A stretch of 64,000 nucleotides of DNA from Theileria orientalis strain Shintoku. Taxonomy: Eukaryota > Apicomplexa > Aconoidasida > Piroplasmida > Theileriidae. The DNA lies in the NCBI RefSeq assembly GCF_000740895.1, contig NC_025262.1:240001-304000 (forward strand). Direction: 5' to 3'. How positions within the stretch are numbered: the stretch's first letter is position 1; each line of letters opens with the position of its first letter. This document shows positions 1-10,543 of the stretch, in pieces. Made by a program: the position numbers and the translations under genes. The notes below the pieces were generated by a model. That model saw nothing but the letters and a program-made list of their open reading frames with translations, was not told the DNA's origin and did not search any database.

Positions 1-78
1 CGCAACGCGCTTATGATATTCCCTGCATATAGTTCATAGTTAACTGGTATAAAAGTCTGAGAAATTAAAATGTTAACA

Positions 79-1237
79 CTAGTGGGCGTGACTGTGGTTT
101 GACAAATAGAACTCCAGCATCAGTGTGCCAAATATAACGCCTCCGCCTGCCATGAAGGCGAGCCACTTGTACATGGCCGTCTTTTTGCACTTAATTTCGC
201 AAAACAGCTCGTGCACTATTATCTCGAATCCTACGTAGACCAGCGTGCCTACGGCAACTGAGTTAAGGATCGCCACTGCCCTTATGTTCGCGTCCAAAAT
301 CATGGACCCTATCAGGACTCCGACAGGCGACCCTGCGCAGAAAATGGTAACCATGACTGTGATGAGCGTCTTGGAATTCCCCGCCATAAACGAGGCCAGG
401 GCCATTCCCGCTGCCCACTTGTGGATCACAATTCCTAGGGTTATGAGCCACAGGTGCACCTCGTTCTTCTCAAGTCCGACCACAATGCCTAAAATTCAAT
501 TAATACTCCCATCGTCATGTGTCAACTGCCGAATAGCTGTTATAGCATTTCTATCACTGCCGGCTTACCTTCGAACACTGAGTGGATAAATAGTGCCAGT
601 GTTATGCACAGTCCGTTGCACTCGCAAATCGGACACAGAAGCTTCTTTATTGTCGACAGGATGTGGCTGTGCGCGTGCCTATATCTTGAGCCTGTGGGAT
701 GCTTCGGCTTCTGTTCCGGGGACATGATTTCGATTTCCGTCGTCTTGAGCTCCTTGTCCACCAGCGCCTCCTCGTCCGAGACTGTGCAGCACTTCGTGTT
801 GACCTTGCAATCGTTAAAGTCGGCGCAGCAAGGCGTTCCTACATTTTTGATTTCCACTTACACTTACTTCCGAACGAGAGTACTCTCTCGAGGAACAGCA
901 TGAACGAGAACGATATCAGCATCAACAGGAACGCCACGTTCAGCTTATTTTCGCGAATTTTAATGAACAGGTCTGCCGACGTGCAGTCTTCGACCGACTC
1001 CGGCAATATGTGCAGGAACGACATTGCCATGATCACTCCTACAAAACAACGTCAACTTTTCAACGTACCTCCTCCCAAACAGTTACATAGGCACATTATC
1101 GCCTCTCCGACTGACCTTCTTCTTTCAGGTCCATTTTGTTTAAATGGTCTTTTGAGGATCGACGGGATTGCGCATCCGATTCCCGCTGAGAGTAGAAGGC
1201 AACATGACGACAATATTCTAGACAATACAATATTCAT
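79..1237 (-). CDS. ZIP-family zinc/iron transporter, four exons
   Basis: Predicted ZIP (SLC39-type) divalent metal transporter that would move zinc or iron into the cytosol. Exons read 1069-1237, 868-1038, 569-838 and 79-488 on the minus strand; introns are 30, 29 and 80 nt with GT..AG ends, and the joined frame is 1,020 nt (339 aa). Exon 1 gives the first membrane segment. Exon 2 carries the ZIP signature FLHILPE. Exon 3 has a charged, Cys- and His-bearing loop (HAHSH) and then LALFIHSVFEG, the metal-site helix. Exon 4 carries GIVIHKWAAGMALA, the second metal-site helix, and ends in a His-rich tail (SNHSHAH). Order and spacing fit an eight-helix ZIP. The metal actually carried cannot be told from sequence. 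Confidence 0.85.
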
Positions 1238-1912
1238 TATTTTCCAATAGTTTACAGGATCCCAGAATATTGCGATACACGAACATATAATTTACACTTG
1301 GGTGAAAACTGCCTTCAAAAGATTACTAAAACTGAAATTCTCCTAGCAGTGGCCCCACCTATCAGCAATCCGTCATTAAGTACACAGCGAATATTTTCTT
1401 TAGACTACACTTCTTTACAAAAATACCAATTCTTCTTGAACTCTAATGTCCATTTAGACGAATACGTTTATTAGTACTCTTTAACATAATTTTTTACACA
1501 GTATACACATATAATTTTTTTTACAACTTTCTTCATACCTATTTATACCATTCACATTGATCCATTTTTATCTTGTTTGCAATTTTATTAAATATTCTAT
1601 TGTTAAAAATCTATTTTGTTTACTCGAATTTCAGTTAATACAACATTACACTCTTAACATGATTCTACAATTTACAATTAATTAATTTTGTACATCGTTG
1701 TTATTTTAACCATTTTAAAAACATTTTGATGATTTTTTACTTATATCTTATATTTTTTGCTTTATTCACCAATGTATTTTGGCGAATTTTGTAATAACTC
1801 CTACACATTAATATTTTAATTTTGTTTTTATTGTTACTTCTAACCGATTTCAACTATCACATACCCCGAATCATTTTATAAGTAACTGTACCAATTTATT
1901 GTTTACACCCTT
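1238..1912. other. AT-rich divergent intergenic region
   Basis: This 675-base gap separates the start codons of the ZIP gene (minus) and the OB-fold gene (plus), so it probably holds both promoters. It is very AT-rich with many T and A runs. The element TTTTTACACA lies at 1491-1500 and a related TTTACAC lies just before the plus-strand start. I see no RNA gene or coding exon. Confidence 0.5.
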
Positions 1913-2845
1913 ATGGATGACCCATACAATGAATCATTACTATCTGATGTACTGCCATTTTTAGATTCATTTGAAGATAATCAACTAGACAAAAGGCACT
2001 TGGAGCCAGAATGGGATGACCTTGAGACCAAACGATTCCATTTTGAGGATAATACTACTACTACACCTGATCCTAAACATGTAGAGTGCGTTTGCCAAAC
2101 TTTCACATCCCTGCAGATTCAACGAGATCACTCCCTCTAAACTTCTCTCACTATCTGGGCCTGCTGGAAACCCTGAATCATCTCGCTCAAATGAAGACGC
2201 GTATGCTTATTCGTTTAACAAATATTAGGTTCGATAGGCAGCAGGATGGGCCCATTGACATCTTTAACCCTCAATTTTGGGCTTCTGCGTTGAATTCTAT
2301 AGATTACAGTGGTAAGTGTACACATATTTACGGTTTTCAGATATCGATATTAGTAAATACAGTGACTATGACAAATCAAAGTCTGTTGGCGCCTTTCTAA
2401 CTGAGAAGTTCAACATAGAAAAGATAATTCACAATAAGAGTGAACAAGTGTTCAAGGTAACCGGGAAAAAACTAGTTATTGTCTCTCAGTTGGACTGTCT
2501 AATCGTAATGATTGATTCACTGATAGTTGTTGAGCCAAATATTCTAATAGTTTTAAGGGTTAGTTTGAGAAGATTCCATGTTTTTTTGTAAAAACTACCT
2601 TTAGGACGAAACTGGTAAAATCACTGGAATCATGTACAAGGAGGATATCGATATTTACAGAAATGAGCTGGTACCGGGATGTGTAATGATACTGGTCGAG
2701 GTATCGCGAATTTCAGCTGATTCTTTTAATTTTGTAGGTGACGGTCTACTCTCCGATAGGCTGCGATCCCTATGTTATAATTTCAAAGGATAGCTTATCC
2801 AGAATACTCCCCAGCTATACGATTCAATACAAAGATTTTGGGTGA
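1913..2845 (+). CDS. HROB-like OB-fold protein (probable)
   Basis: Five-exon gene. Secure exons are 2341-2558, 2605-2700 and 2738-2845, joined by GT..AG introns (about 29, 46 and 37 nt) that keep frame; exon 2 ends at 2311. The join between exon 1 (from ATG 1913) and exon 2 is unresolved: the frame fits an intron at 2086-2126, but its splice sites are weak. The C-terminal half resembles the OB fold of HROB (C17orf53), the partner of the MCM8-MCM9 helicase in recombination repair: a strand pair, then DETGKITGIMYKED, then a segment ending VMILVEVTVYSP, then SKDSLSRILP. The family assignment rests on remembered motif pattern, so another OB-fold protein remains possible. The N-terminus is acidic and looks disordered. 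Confidence 0.5.
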
Positions 2846-3276
2846 AAAATCGCCAAGGAATCTACTCAAAATCGCTTTAACCAAAAACCCAAAATTTTAT
2901 ATATAATAAATTTGTTATTTTTTACTTGTGGATTGTATTGAGTTTACACATTTATGTTCTAGTTGTTGAGAGTGGGGAATGTTCTGTTTTAGCTCCATAT
3001 ATTTGGGCTATAATTTAATTTTTTAGGGATATTTGTAGAGTATTTTTCTTGTTTATTCTCTGATTTCTTTAGATTTAAATTGTGTATATTATGATCAGTC
3101 ATTTTTGTTTATACCTATCTTGTTGTTGTCAGTTTACTAGTAAAAGATCTGCCTTTTTTTACTCTTAGAAGGCGTTAATATTTTTACAGGAGTGTAATAA
3201 CAATATCGCAACATCATTTACTCGATCTTCCTACAACATTAGCTTGAAATAGGTTGCATCATATCTTTCATACCAG
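2846..3276. other. AT-rich intergenic region upstream of the giant gene
   Basis: Head-to-tail gap of 431 bases. TTTACACATT occurs at about 2943. The remainder is T-rich and likely contains the 3' end of the OB-fold gene and the promoter of the following gene. No coding or RNA feature was seen. Confidence 0.45.
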
Positions 3277-6200
3277 ATGGTCGATCAAGTTCATACGGAT
3301 CGAACTTTTCGCTATTGGTGTGGAGGTAACTATGAACTGATACACGCGAGGCTATATAAACTTTTCGTTTTATCCAACAAACGTCTTTCTGGTCAATCTT
3401 CAGCCAATTTTAGCAATAAACTAATTCTTCCACGAAACGTCAAAAATAGCTCACACAAACAATATCCCACATGGGAAGAAACCGAATTTAATGACTTGAA
3501 TCTTGTTGATTATTATTTGCTGTCACTAGAAGGTGGAGAGACTAAATCTTCGTCTCATCAGAAAGAAAACGCATCCGCCGATGTTGATTTCAGAAAGTTT
3601 AAGGAGGAGTTAGTCTCAGACTTAAAGAGTTTCAACTTCCACAAGCCCCGCACAGTGCCAAAAAGAAACCATTTGATAACCAGGGATGAGCTCTTGGAAT
3701 ACATAACGAAGAGGTTCAAGGACATGGAGCACAGCGTGGACAAGATCGATGAATACAGTACGATTTGCAACGTGAATCAGTTTCTTTGCTGCCATCTTTT
3801 GAAAGAAGGACTCGACTTCTATTCAACAAATAAATCACAACCAGAAACCGAGTTTAAAATAATCGAGAATATGCTGTTCAGACAAACAATGTTTCAGCTG
3901 AAGACGATCCTACTGCTCATATCGTTCGTGAAAATATTTGAGTTCATGACAACAGACTTTCATCAGCGCTGCAAAGTGTTCCCGGAGGCAGAAGAAGTGC
4001 TGAAGCACTTGTCAGAAAAACAGTTGGTGAGGAACCTGTTCATTGCACTTCTGTCGTCAATGAACGAGTGCTACAGCCGCCACAAGGCACAAGCCGAACA
4101 CTCACAAAGGACACAACAAAACCAATCGGCAGAAAATATGGATAATAGATACTCAGCAGATTTCGATCCCAACTTGCTGTTCAGGCACAGTACACACTAC
4201 CTAAACACGCTCCTGGATGTGATCACCACGTACTTCATTACGTTTAATCCGAAGGAGGAGGAGATTAAGTGCCTGATGGTATTCCTGCCTCACGTGTACG
4301 ACGTCAATAAGATGTACAACCTGCCTGAGATGTCGTTTTACCTGAAGTTCCTGTTTGAAGATTACTCCTGGGATAGCCTCAGCGGCTTCTATCCAATCTC
4401 GAGGAGCGATCTCTTCTTTTGTTTGACGACGAAAGAGTTTGATTCATCATGTAAAACGAATCTCACGCTGAAACTGAGCATTTTGCTGATGGTAATGCTG
4501 AACCCGAACATATACAGATACGACGGGGATTTCAAACTCTTTAGGATCGATGGAAGCATCCTTAAGCTCTTTAAGGACCACTCTGAAAGCCTGTTTTACA
4601 GAGGACTGATTGACGAAGCCTCGAGTTCGACGATGAATATGGACGACCTGATCCTAAGGATGGACGGGGAGGACCTAACTCTGAGGATGAACGTGGATGA
4701 TGAGCCAGGACAGAGTTCGCTGGCAAACGCAGAGAAGTTGAAAGAGCTGAAGACAACCAGAGAAAAATACGCGGATGTGGAGTTGATGTTGGATTTTGTG
4801 ATTTACGGAGCATACATGGACGACGCGAACAAGAAGTTGGAGTGTTTCAGCAATAACGTACTGGAAAAGTTCCTGAGTTACTGCAACAGCTTCACAGACA
4901 ACACGGCGAATTTTGACACGGCCTACTATCAAGTATATATCAACATGCTCAAAATCGTTTTCACACCTCTATTTTTCGAAAAGAATCTCATGAGTGAGAC
5001 GTGGTACAACCTTCTGCAGTACGAGGCTTCGTGCAAAGTAAAGCTGGAGAGTCTGATGAGAATGCCGGTCACCGACAAAATTAACACGGCTGTGTTCCGA
5101 GTGCCAGGGATTACCCTGATCCAGGTGCTCAACCTTTTCATTAAGGTGTACGATACCGAGAGCCCGGAACTGATGTTCAGGATGTTACAATCTATCGCCG
5201 AGTCGTACAACTCAATAATGCCCGAAAGGAGCTCAGTGCTGTATGCAGTGCACCTGAAGAGGTACAATGAGCGCTACTACAGGCACCACCCTGAGCCTGC
5301 AGGAGAGGGCGTCGTCGAAGAAGAGTCAGGAGTGCCCGGCACGAAAGCACGCCCAAGCGCCTCGATGGAAGAGGCCGAGGGCGACAGCATTAACCTGAAC
5401 AGTTCTAACCCTGACCACATGCTCGCATTCCCGAACGCGGGGTTCAGCTGGCACGAACGCAACAGGGCACTGCTGGACCTGGTGAACCTGTGCTGCGAGA
5501 AGAACATGACGTTCGTGGAGGCGTATCCGAGACTGGTGGTCGAGCTCCTGAGGTTCACACTGCACCTGACGAAGTTCACAGCCATCGATGACAAAATACC
5601 ACCGTTCCTCAACTCGGTCGCCTGCAGGGACCTGCACTTCCCAAGTTTGTTCAACAGGGTAGTTTCGCAGCTCAAGAGCCTGGTGAGAGGTGACCTGGAC
5701 AGGCTGCCCAACCTAGTCTACGACGAACTGGTGGCACGAGACGGTCTGATCGAGTCGGAGCGAGCTGTTAGAGAGTCGGTACGGATGCACATGGAAAAGG
5801 AGGAAGCCGCGCAGAACCCGCTGGGAGTGGAGGACCCGAGTTTGTACATCAGGGAGCGCTTTAAAACCTCGCAACCCGTGCCAGGGCGGCTCTACGGGTT
5901 TTCGAGACTCTACGAAAAGGATTCCGACCCGAGCGCAATAAAAGAGGATTACCTGAAGGACGTGAGTAGCTATCGCATTAACGCAAACTCAGAGGAAGAG
6001 CTGCCGAAAAGTAAGCTGAAGCCGTTCCAGATGGTTCGAACGAAGCCGTACACGTTTCCGCACGTGAGTGGCCCCTCGGACGTGAGAAGGGCGCTGAGCA
6101 ACCTGGGCCTGGGGACAGCGCTCCCGTTTAACCTGGTTGAAGTGGCGTCCCTGTTATTTAAGCTGATAAGGAGACTGGACCCGCTACTACCTATCTCTGT

Positions 6201-9200
6201 ATACGGAATGCGGGAGAAGAAAGTGAGCAAAGGGACTGGAGCCTCCGGATCGGAGGAGAGTCCTCAAATAAGGAGCAGACTGGCAGTTGAAACGGGAAAC
6301 TACAGTTACCTGGACGTTGTCTTCACAATCCTGTCAAGTAACTTTTACCCTGGCACGGACCTGGTCATCGGAGACATGCTACTTAGCATAGCCTCAGTGC
6401 ACGTCGGAGACCACAAGCTCTGCAAAATGGCGCTCTCCAAGTTCAGGATCCTTCTCAACAGCGAGAACAGCGCCCTGGGCAGGAGGCTGACGAGGTGGGA
6501 GTTTGTAAACCTGATGGACTGCATGAACTCGATCCTCTCGTACATCCCGCAGGAGGAAAGGTACACTCTATACAGTGACACGGACGACCTGCTGGAGTTG
6601 ACGAAGTACGTGTTGAGCGCACTGGAGCACGTGATGTTAGAACCGGACCCCGTTAAGCAAACGCCAAACACACAGAACCCGGTTACGGGGCTGGCCGCGA
6701 TGGTTCCGAAAATCAATTACGCCACGGAATATTACATGGTTCTGGATAGAGCGTTCGGGTTCCTCCTTATCGTCTCGAGAGGTCCCATGGGCCTGCTAAA
6801 CATTTCAAAGGCGACGCAGTACGTGTATGAGCAGATACTGCTGCACGGAAGCCCAGTCGCGTACAAACTGGTGAGGTCCTCGAATGTCATTAACTCACTC
6901 AACGCACTGCGCCTGGTTTGCAACGTGTTCAAGAGGGACTTTTTGCTGAGCACGCTGCACAACCTGCCGTGCTACGACCTGAAAACAAGACCTGTGTGCG
7001 ATCGGTGCCACGCAGCTAAGCAAGACGTTGATGAGAAGGAGACAGGGCCGACCAGAACGCCAGGATCATTCTCGTGGTTCCTGAGCAAGATACCGATCTT
7101 CTCGTCAAACAGGTCAGGGGGGTACATTAGGAGGAAGATGGTGTTGGATCAGAGCGGACGCACAGACCAGAAGAGGCTTGAAAGTGGCTGCGAAGTCTGC
7201 CACAACGTGGATTTTAACCAGAAGCCGCTCCTCATCTCGACCGCACACGACGCATTCAAGGACGCGCTGCTGACGTACTCAAACGAGGTGAGCTGCGACG
7301 TGATAGGGAACGTATACGCCAAGGACACGGAGGTTAAAACAATAACGCTCTTCCTAATGGCGCAGTTCGCAGAAAGGAACTCGTCGCTGAGATTGTCCAG
7401 AAGGACCCTCGAGCAGATAAAGCAATATTTGTACAGTGTGACCGTGGATAGGGACGGGGATTCAACGGACTCGACTGATATTAGCACAGCGAAGGGTCTG
7501 CTGGGGAACAAGGGCCCCAACGACTCCATAAGGGACGCGTACATGGAGTGGAATGACCTGATGCTGCAGAATAAACTGAAGTTTTTGTCGTACGCACGCC
7601 AAGACAAGGCGTCGTCACTGTCGAACCTGAGGGACATGCCGACCTGCACCTTCAAAACAATGGTCGCATACCTCTCCTCGGCTGACGAGGAAATGACGCT
7701 AAAAATAGTAGATGATAATCTGTTCATGTCAATCGTTAACTACGTCAGAGATACCTGGAGAAGGGAGAGTTGGACCGACGTGTATATGATGGAGACTTTG
7801 ACGAAGTTGATCAGGGACGAAAGGTACGCGAAGCTGTTGATGCTCGTTTGGCCCACATTATTCAACGATATGGATGGCTACAAGGTGGATTTTAAAGCCC
7901 ACAACGCACTGAAATTCTCGAAGCTAACATACATGTTTGAAATAGTGGCGCGCTACTCATCTGTATTCCCGTATTTTTACGAGAGGGAGAAGGAAGCACA
8001 CACAAACAGGGAGATGAAGGATGTGAGCATGCAGAATAAACTTAGTCTCGGGGGCCACCCAGAATACGACGAGTACAAGAACCTGCTGAATCTTAGCATG
8101 GAGGTGCTCGCAGAAGAGACGGGAGCGTCCTTCATGGACTACCCCGAGCTCACGAGCGACGTCATCCACAGTTTCTGCAGCAACGAGAGGGAGCTGTACA
8201 CCTCACTCTTGAAAGCCGCAAACAGGCTCGGCTTCGACCTCATGAACAAGCTGTGGAACTTCAACTCGTACTCACTGAACAAACACGACATGCTGACCAA
8301 GCTGATACTCCCGAACCCCGAGGCGCAAAACAGAGAAGAAAGGACGCTGAGTACGAACTTAGGGAATGAGCACTCGAGGGAGGGAGAAGCAGGCGGGTAT
8401 TCGTTTTCGGTGCACATGTACAACGGCACCTTGGTCTCCTTCGCGGCCATGTTTAGAAGGATGATTAAAATCTACGAAAGCTACAACCCGTATAAGCTCC
8501 ATAGAATTTTCGACATCGACCCTGGGAACGTGGCCGACGAGCTCAAGCTGATATTGCAGCTGACCATCATCAAGAGGCTGTACACACACAGGAGCTTCGA
8601 CGAGCTGGTAAACATACTCGTGAAGCTGGGGCGCACGCTTTTGCACCTGGACAGAAACAACGACGCCCTGAGGACGAAGCTATACCACGTGATCAACCAC
8701 CTGATCGAAGTCGCCTCAGCCAAGGAGTTGGAGGATTCAGTGGAGCCGCTGGGGGGGAGCAGGGGAGACCCGCTGATCAACAAGATACTGGTGTCGAGGC
8801 TGTCGGAGACGACCGCACAGAACACGATCCTAGACGCGCTTTTCACAGACTCGGTCGAAAGCTACTCCACGTACGCAGATGTCGACGTCCTGGGCCACAT
8901 AGTCATCGAAAACTGCATCCACGGCAAGGACGACGAGTGCGATGGGGAGTTCGTGTCCGCGTCTGAGGCTAGGAGGGCGCGCAGGCTGCAGGACGTGCCG
9001 TACCACCGGAGGAGAGTCCTGGAGAGCCTGTACTTCGCCCTGGAGGGAAAGCAGCCGAGTTTGCGAATGGAGGCGCTGAAGCTGCTGAGCTCGGTCCTGA
9101 AGGGCCTGTCGACGTACGAGGCCACGAAGATTGAGCACGACACGGGAACGCTTCTTTACTCGTCTCTGGGGGCACTGAGCCTGCAAAAGGCAAAAAGGTT

Positions 9201-10452
9201 CGTCTCGAAGCTGCTGATGCGCGACTACTCAGCGTGCAAAAGCTGCATAGAGGCGGAGTCCGTGTGTGACCGCTGCAGCGAAACGCTGGTGGCGGCGCTG
9301 AACGTGCTCCAGGCGCTGACCAAGATACACCAGTTCAGGTCGTTCTGGTTCGAGCTCAAGGCGACCGAGTCTGAAACGCTGGCGGACATGATTCTGAGGT
9401 GCACGTACCTGAACGCCTTCAACCCCAGGGCGCCCATCCACGTGCTCCAGCCGACGATGAAGGTGATCGAGTACTTCGTGAACACGAACTCGAGCAGGAT
9501 CAGGAGCGCAGTGATAACCTGGCTCAACAGCCACGCGGACGCGCTTCTCTCGCACGTGTGCGCCGAGGAGTTCGACTCTCTGACCACCAGCTACATCTGC
9601 TCGCTGCTCAGGATCTATAAGACCTCATTCGTCTCCCTGCTCAACTTCTACAGGGGCATGAACACGTTCGAAAACAACTTCGCGATGATCCTGGCGGACC
9701 TGAACTGCAAGTTCCCGCTGGCCTCGACGCTGCAGGCGCTCGTGCCGAACCTCGTGAAGTTCTTCTCCGACAATTTGGAGTCGGACGGGAGTTGGCTGGC
9801 GATCCTGCTCTGCCTCCAGAGCCTCTTCCCGGTCCTGGGCGCCTTCGAGACCGAGGTGGACTTCGCGTCCCAGGCGCCCGTGAAGACGAAGGCGCTTGAG
9901 CTGATCAACCTCGTCGTCGACGCCACGCTGCGGTGCTCCGACGGCCTCCTGGAGTACATCCGCAGCTACTCGAGCTTCAACATCAGCTCCAGCCTCCCCG
10001 AGGACCCCGGCGACGCCGACTACGAGCTCAAGTGCCTCAAGCACGACCGCACGATAAGCATGTTCGACGAAATTCTGGAGCTCAGGGTCTCAACCACGGA
10101 CTGCTGCCTGCTCCTGCTCAGGTACATCTTGTCGCTGGTGCAGCTGCCGAACGGCGTGGCGACCAACGGCGCCCAGCAGGCGATCCCTGGCCACTCGCTC
10201 CTCTTCAGAATCCGGGAGTCCACCCGTCTGAGCGCCGTGATAGAGACTCTTGCCAAGGTGTGTACCGCCAACGGCGCCACTCTGACCCCCCGGGGGCTGC
10301 ATACGAAGAATTTTTCAGAGCGACTCTTCCCCGGGCTCCCTGAACCGAGCGTTTCGTCCCTCAGAAGGTCGGATTACACTCGCCAGTCTCTCTTCTCCGA
10401 TCTTCTGTCGAGTCTTTTGAATCTGGACTCCGCCCTGAAGTCTTACACATGA
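3277..10452 (+). CDS. Very large (2,391 aa) helical protein, function unknown
   Basis: One uninterrupted frame of 2,391 residues from ATG 3277 to TGA 10452. The protein is rich in Leu and amphipathic helical stretches throughout, as in ARM/HEAT-type scaffold proteins; I see no signal peptide or clear membrane segment. Two candidate metal-binding clusters stand out: paired CxxC motifs near residues 1240 and 1306 (CDRC, CEVC), and a compact C-x2-C-x6-C-x2-C near residues 1987-2002. Size and helical nature would suit a scaffold nucleoporin of the Nup188/Nup205 class, but I cannot match a signature and offer this only as a possibility. GC content climbs markedly from the 5' to the 3' end although the reading frame is continuous, so this is base composition and not an assembly join. 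Confidence 0.85.
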   Translation: MVDQVHTDRTFRYWCGGNYELIHARLYKLFVLSNKRLSGQSSANFSNKLILPRNVKNSSHKQYPTWEETEFNDLNLVDYYLLSLEGGETKSSSHQKENASADVDFRKFKEELVSDLKSFNFHKPRTVPKRNHLITRDELLEYITKRFKDMEHSVDKIDEYSTICNVNQFLCCHLLKEGLDFYSTNKSQPETEFKIIENMLFRQTMFQLKTILLLISFVKIFEFMTTDFHQRCKVFPEAEEVLKHLSEKQLVRNLFIALLSSMNECYSRHKAQAEHSQRTQQNQSAENMDNRYSADFDPNLLFRHSTHYLNTLLDVITTYFITFNPKEEEIKCLMVFLPHVYDVNKMYNLPEMSFYLKFLFEDYSWDSLSGFYPISRSDLFFCLTTKEFDSSCKTNLTLKLSILLMVMLNPNIYRYDGDFKLFRIDGSILKLFKDHSESLFYRGLIDEASSSTMNMDDLILRMDGEDLTLRMNVDDEPGQSSLANAEKLKELKTTREKYADVELMLDFVIYGAYMDDANKKLECFSNNVLEKFLSYCNSFTDNTANFDTAYYQVYINMLKIVFTPLFFEKNLMSETWYNLLQYEASCKVKLESLMRMPVTDKINTAVFRVPGITLIQVLNLFIKVYDTESPELMFRMLQSIAESYNSIMPERSSVLYAVHLKRYNERYYRHHPEPAGEGVVEEESGVPGTKARPSASMEEAEGDSINLNSSNPDHMLAFPNAGFSWHERNRALLDLVNLCCEKNMTFVEAYPRLVVELLRFTLHLTKFTAIDDKIPPFLNSVACRDLHFPSLFNRVVSQLKSLVRGDLDRLPNLVYDELVARDGLIESERAVRESVRMHMEKEEAAQNPLGVEDPSLYIRERFKTSQPVPGRLYGFSRLYEKDSDPSAIKEDYLKDVSSYRINANSEEELPKSKLKPFQMVRTKPYTFPHVSGPSDVRRALSNLGLGTALPFNLVEVASLLFKLIRRLDPLLPISVYGMREKKVSKGTGASGSEESPQIRSRLAVETGNYSYLDVVFTILSSNFYPGTDLVIGDMLLSIASVHVGDHKLCKMALSKFRILLNSENSALGRRLTRWEFVNLMDCMNSILSYIPQEERYTLYSDTDDLLELTKYVLSALEHVMLEPDPVKQTPNTQNPVTGLAAMVPKINYATEYYMVLDRAFGFLLIVSRGPMGLLNISKATQYVYEQILLHGSPVAYKLVRSSNVINSLNALRLVCNVFKRDFLLSTLHNLPCYDLKTRPVCDRCHAAKQDVDEKETGPTRTPGSFSWFLSKIPIFSSNRSGGYIRRKMVLDQSGRTDQKRLESGCEVCHNVDFNQKPLLISTAHDAFKDALLTYSNEVSCDVIGNVYAKDTEVKTITLFLMAQFAERNSSLRLSRRTLEQIKQYLYSVTVDRDGDSTDSTDISTAKGLLGNKGPNDSIRDAYMEWNDLMLQNKLKFLSYARQDKASSLSNLRDMPTCTFKTMVAYLSSADEEMTLKIVDDNLFMSIVNYVRDTWRRESWTDVYMMETLTKLIRDERYAKLLMLVWPTLFNDMDGYKVDFKAHNALKFSKLTYMFEIVARYSSVFPYFYEREKEAHTNREMKDVSMQNKLSLGGHPEYDEYKNLLNLSMEVLAEETGASFMDYPELTSDVIHSFCSNERELYTSLLKAANRLGFDLMNKLWNFNSYSLNKHDMLTKLILPNPEAQNREERTLSTNLGNEHSREGEAGGYSFSVHMYNGTLVSFAAMFRRMIKIYESYNPYKLHRIFDIDPGNVADELKLILQLTIIKRLYTHRSFDELVNILVKLGRTLLHLDRNNDALRTKLYHVINHLIEVASAKELEDSVEPLGGSRGDPLINKILVSRLSETTAQNTILDALFTDSVESYSTYADVDVLGHIVIENCIHGKDDECDGEFVSASEARRARRLQDVPYHRRRVLESLYFALEGKQPSLRMEALKLLSSVLKGLSTYEATKIEHDTGTLLYSSLGALSLQKAKRFVSKLLMRDYSACKSCIEAESVCDRCSETLVAALNVLQALTKIHQFRSFWFELKATESETLADMILRCTYLNAFNPRAPIHVLQPTMKVIEYFVNTNSSRIRSAVITWLNSHADALLSHVCAEEFDSLTTSYICSLLRIYKTSFVSLLNFYRGMNTFENNFAMILADLNCKFPLASTLQALVPNLVKFFSDNLESDGSWLAILLCLQSLFPVLGAFETEVDFASQAPVKTKALELINLVVDATLRCSDGLLEYIRSYSSFNISSSLPEDPGDADYELKCLKHDRTISMFDEILELRVSTTDCCLLLLRYILSLVQLPNGVATNGAQQAIPGHSLLFRIRESTRLSAVIETLAKVCTANGATLTPRGLHTKNFSERLFPGLPEPSVSSLRRSDYTRQSLFSDLLSSLLNLDSALKSYT

Positions 10453-10543
10453 CACCATATTTTAATTTCCCTTGTTTACTATACACTTTACTTTTGTTCG
10501 TTTACACATTTATGTGCGTTTACAACATGTCGTTGATATTTTA

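Noticed and set aside
10472..10543. Upstream extension of the SWIB-domain protein
   Set aside because: The extension has no ATG-initiated conserved sequence and overlaps promoter-like TTTACACATT; ATG 10544 is the better start.
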